In this document: positions 61,961 to 64,000 of the stretch, piece after piece | How the letters are laid out: each line of letters begins with the position of its first letter | How positions within the stretch are numbered: the first letter of the stretch is position 1 | Assembly: GCF_020618475.1 (NCBI RefSeq) | Contig: NZ_CP085336.1 | Location: 1 to 64,000, forward strand | Direction: 5' to 3' | DNA: 64,000 nt | Source of the DNA: Haladaptatus halobius | GTDB taxonomy: Archaea > Halobacteriota > Halobacteria > Halobacteriales > Haladaptataceae | Notes under the pieces: generated by a model | What the model was told of the DNA's origin: nothing | The model's database searches: none | What the model saw: only the letters and a program-made list of their open reading frames with translations | Translations under genes and position numbers: made by a program

Positions 61961-63002
61961 GCAAAACTGTCGATATTCCAGATACTCCGGTCTGCTTGAG
62001 CCAAATCTTGGTGTACAAAATCTGTTGTCCTCCTCTACTCGCTAAGGTTTGAGTCCATCCTCGTTCCATTACAAGCATACTACTGTAATGCTAGGCAAGA
62101 AAATCGAACCCGAAGGTTGACCCAAGTTGTTGAATCAGTTAACATTGATATAACGGTCATTACCACCTTTGTCGAGGAGCTTCACGGACAGCCCCAATAC
62201 ATTATTTGTATCGCCACAGGAAATGGACTACTTATCATTGAGTCCTCTGTTCCTTTTCGAGTCGCGGAAGCCCATTAATGGTCTTGTGAGCAATTGCCCA
62301 AGCTCTGGTACGTCAAAGATATGTTAAGAGGCGTAAGGCGAAAAAGGGGGGCGTAGGAACTTTGGCATCAGCACCGGCAAGTATGAGTGCATCTCCTATT
62401 GATGTCCAATCCTTTTCACTGTCCATCGCTGTGGTTTAGTATTCCAACATTTTCTTTAAAATTTCTCTGTACTTCGTGCTTGTCTATTGGTCTTTGATTC
62501 ACATAAATGGTAGCACGATAATTCGATTACATGTATAGTTATGTAAAGGGCCCTCCAACGGTTGAGGGCGCGTTTCGACTGAGTACTTCAAGGAAAGAAT
62601 GCCAAAATGATTGGATAACAAATATCTAATTCAGTATTAACGACGGGTAGTTCATTAATGATAAACTAACTTGGGCTATCGATATCTCTGAACAACAGAA
62701 GGAAAAACGGTCAGGAAGGAAAATACTCTTAAAAACAAAAGTAAATCAACTACCAAACCATGGAATTACGTTCCAAGTGCGCTTTCCGCCCAAGTTATTA
62801 GGTTAGAAGGGAGTGAATCGTAGTTGTTCATCTTTGGCAAACAAAGGTTCGTAAAGGAAGGTCGAGATTAGAGAATATTTCTGTTTGTTCGTCATTAATG
62901 AACCCACCGATATTAAGCACAAACAGTTCTTCAGGAATTCTGATGCCAGTACCCGTCGTAAGGATCAGGAGGGACAACTAGAAAAAGGCGATTTCGCGCA
63001 AA
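61961..63002. other. Long region without an intact gene
   Basis: 1 kb. A plus-strand frame 62117-62278 (TTG start, 53 codons, containing VITTFVEELHGQPQYIICIA) reads like coding DNA but I do not recognise it. The rest is AT-rich without repeats. Confidence 0.3.
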
Positions 63003-63782
63003 CTAGGATTTTCGATAGGCGATATTGAGTTCGATAACGTTGACTGCATTGCGGAGGAGGTCAGGAATTTCCTCAGAGAATCGTTCAGTGGACATCCGAC
63101 TTGTCGGCCCTGAGACGCTCACGGCTCCGACGATCTGATTGTCTTTATTTAGAATAGGTGCAGCTACACACCGGAGTCCATTGAGCCGTTCTTCGCGGTC
63201 AAATACAAACCCTTGCTCGCGAATCTCAGCGAGTTCCTTAAAGAGCGTCTCGCGATCGGTAATAGTATTCTCAGTGGTTGACGGCATCCCATGTTTGTCG
63301 AGGATTGCATTTACTCGTCCTTGAGGAAGGTGGGCTAAAATGGCCTTCCCAAGACCCGTGTTGTGGAGATGGACGCGCTGACCGGTGTCTGCATCGACCC
63401 TCACAGCGTCCTCACCGGTTGCGCGATGAAGATAGACACCTTTGCCATGTTCCTCGACGAGCAAGTTCGAGAGTTCGCCCGACTCCTCCGCTAGGGATCG
63501 AACCTCAGGTTTCGCGATTTCGTAAATAGGGAGCTTGCTTCGTGCTTGTGCGCCAAGGTCGAGGAACCGAAGTCCGACGAAATATGTGCCATTTTGCTTA
63601 ATGACATATTCTTCCTGTTCGAGGGTGCTGAGATAATTATGAACGCTACTCTTAGGCAGGTCGAGATGCTGGGCAAGTTCTGTAACTCGTGCTCCGTCTA
63701 GCTCTTTGAGTGATTCAATAATCCTAAAGGTTGTCACTGTGGACTTCACAGGGTTTTTTGCCCGATTCGAGTTTTCGCTCAT
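63003..63782 (-). CDS. IclR family transcriptional regulator 3
   Basis: 259 residues. Helix-turn-helix RVTELAQHLDLPKSSVHNYLSTL is at 32-54, and the effector domain has GLGKAILAHLPQGRV, GLRCVAAPI and AVSVSGPTSRM. It resembles the regulator at 20774 in length and in segments such as GPTSR, suggesting paralogy. The partial fumarylacetoacetase-family gene 122 bp upstream on the same strand is a likely target. TTTTATATAA 26-35 nt upstream supports the start. Confidence 0.87.
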   Translation of the reverse strand: MSENSNRAKNPVKSTVTTFRIIESLKELDGARVTELAQHLDLPKSSVHNYLSTLEQEEYVIKQNGTYFVGLRFLDLGAQARSKLPIYEIAKPEVRSLAEESGELSNLLVEEHGKGVYLHRATGEDAVRVDADTGQRVHLHNTGLGKAILAHLPQGRVNAILDKHGMPSTTENTITDRETLFKELAEIREQGFVFDREERLNGLRCVAAPILNKDNQIVGAVSVSGPTSRMSTERFSEEIPDLLRNAVNVIELNIAYRKS

Positions 63783-63807
63783 TCGTACCGTGACTGATGT
63801 TATCGTA

Positions 63808-63817
63808 TTATATAAAA
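63808..63817 (-). promoter_or_regulatory. TATA element of IclR regulator 3
   Basis: Minus-strand TTTTATATAA, 26-35 nt before the ATG at 63782. Confidence 0.55.
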
Positions 63818-63904
63818 CCTGTTCACAAATGCTGAATACCTAGCAACCGTATTGATTCGACGAGAACGGAGCTGAAAACGAATGATGGGCTTGTACGGGG
63901 AAGA

Positions 63905-64000
63905 TTACTCAGCTACGACACTGTTCTCGAGAATTCCAATACCCTCGATTTCAGCTTCGACCACATCGCCAGGTTCGAGAAGTTCTGGCGGGTCGCGGAA
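63905..64000 (-). CDS. Fumarylacetoacetate hydrolase family protein, C-terminal end only
   Basis: 31 visible residues ending in EPGDVVEAEIEGIGILENSVV, the C-terminal strand pattern of the FAH fold, cut by the window edge. In haloarchaea, FAH-family members next to IclR genes include 2-keto-3-deoxy-xylonate dehydratase. Here too little is visible to choose among dehydratase, hydratase or hydrolase. Confidence 0.6.
   Translation of the reverse strand, partial: FRDPPELLEPGDVVEAEIEGIGILENSVVAE

Noticed and set aside
1..64000. CRISPR arrays, tRNA and rRNA genes
   Set aside because: No regularly spaced repeats with unique spacers, no tRNA T-loop (GGTTCRAATCC-like) in cloverleaf context and no rRNA segments were seen on either strand.

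Overview
The window looks like a secondary replicon (megaplasmid or mini-chromosome) of a halophilic archaeon. The evidence is strongly acidic proteins, mostly leaderless genes with a TATA element 25-32 nt before the start codon, a Tat-exported lipoprotein, a TFIIB-related protein, small CxxC zinc-ribbon proteins, and an Orc1/Cdc6 gene next to origin-recognition-box repeats with G-strings. The genus cannot be fixed from the sequence alone.

Region 1 (1-21.6 kb) is a sugar catabolic island. It holds an ABC importer (binding lipoprotein, two permeases, one ATPase), cytoplasmic GH3 and GH31 glycosidases, a Gfo/Idh/MocA sugar dehydrogenase, an enolase-superfamily sugar-acid dehydratase, a DapA-family aldolase, an aldehyde dehydrogenase, an FAD/Fe-S glycolate/D-lactate-type dehydrogenase and an IclR regulator. 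Together they fit import of (xylo)gluco-oligosaccharides, intracellular hydrolysis, and oxidative aldolytic breakdown of the pentose. A threonine synthase and a YeiH-type membrane protein sit among them. An exact 17-nt inverted repeat flanks the iclR gene.

Region 2 (22.8-36.7 kb) is a nitrogen-compound catabolic island: luciferase-like monooxygenase, hydantoinase/oxoprolinase B and A, an Asp/Glu-racemase/maleate-isomerase-type protein, an SSS symporter with a 49-residue accessory peptide, a membrane-dipeptidase-type M19 hydrolase, a split TPP enzyme resembling sulfopyruvate decarboxylase, cytosine deaminase and a frameshifted cytosine permease.

Region 3 (36.7-47.7 kb) is plasmid-type accessory DNA with lower GC, many small genes and decay: two ArdC-like fragments, four paralogous ~80-residue winged-helix-like proteins (one broken), two HalOD1 proteins (one with a stop), zinc-ribbon proteins, a shrunken TFB, an MBL hydrolase and a tartronate-semialdehyde-reductase-type enzyme. 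A segmental duplication carries a promoter and a conserved hairpin, possibly a small RNA.

Region 4 (47.2-51.2 kb) is the replication and partition core: orc1/cdc6 with six ORB-like repeats around it, an AT-rich unwinding region, parA with a small partner gene, and an iteron-like region upstream of parA.

Region 5 (52-64 kb) holds an arginase-family protein, a cupin, a second IclR regulator, a BCCT transporter, a DAO-family FAD oxidoreductase and a DoeA/ectoine-hydrolase-like M24 protein (a likely compatible-solute module). A decayed Rad50/SMC-like gene, a third IclR regulator and the end of a fumarylacetoacetase-family gene follow. No intact transposase was seen anywhere.
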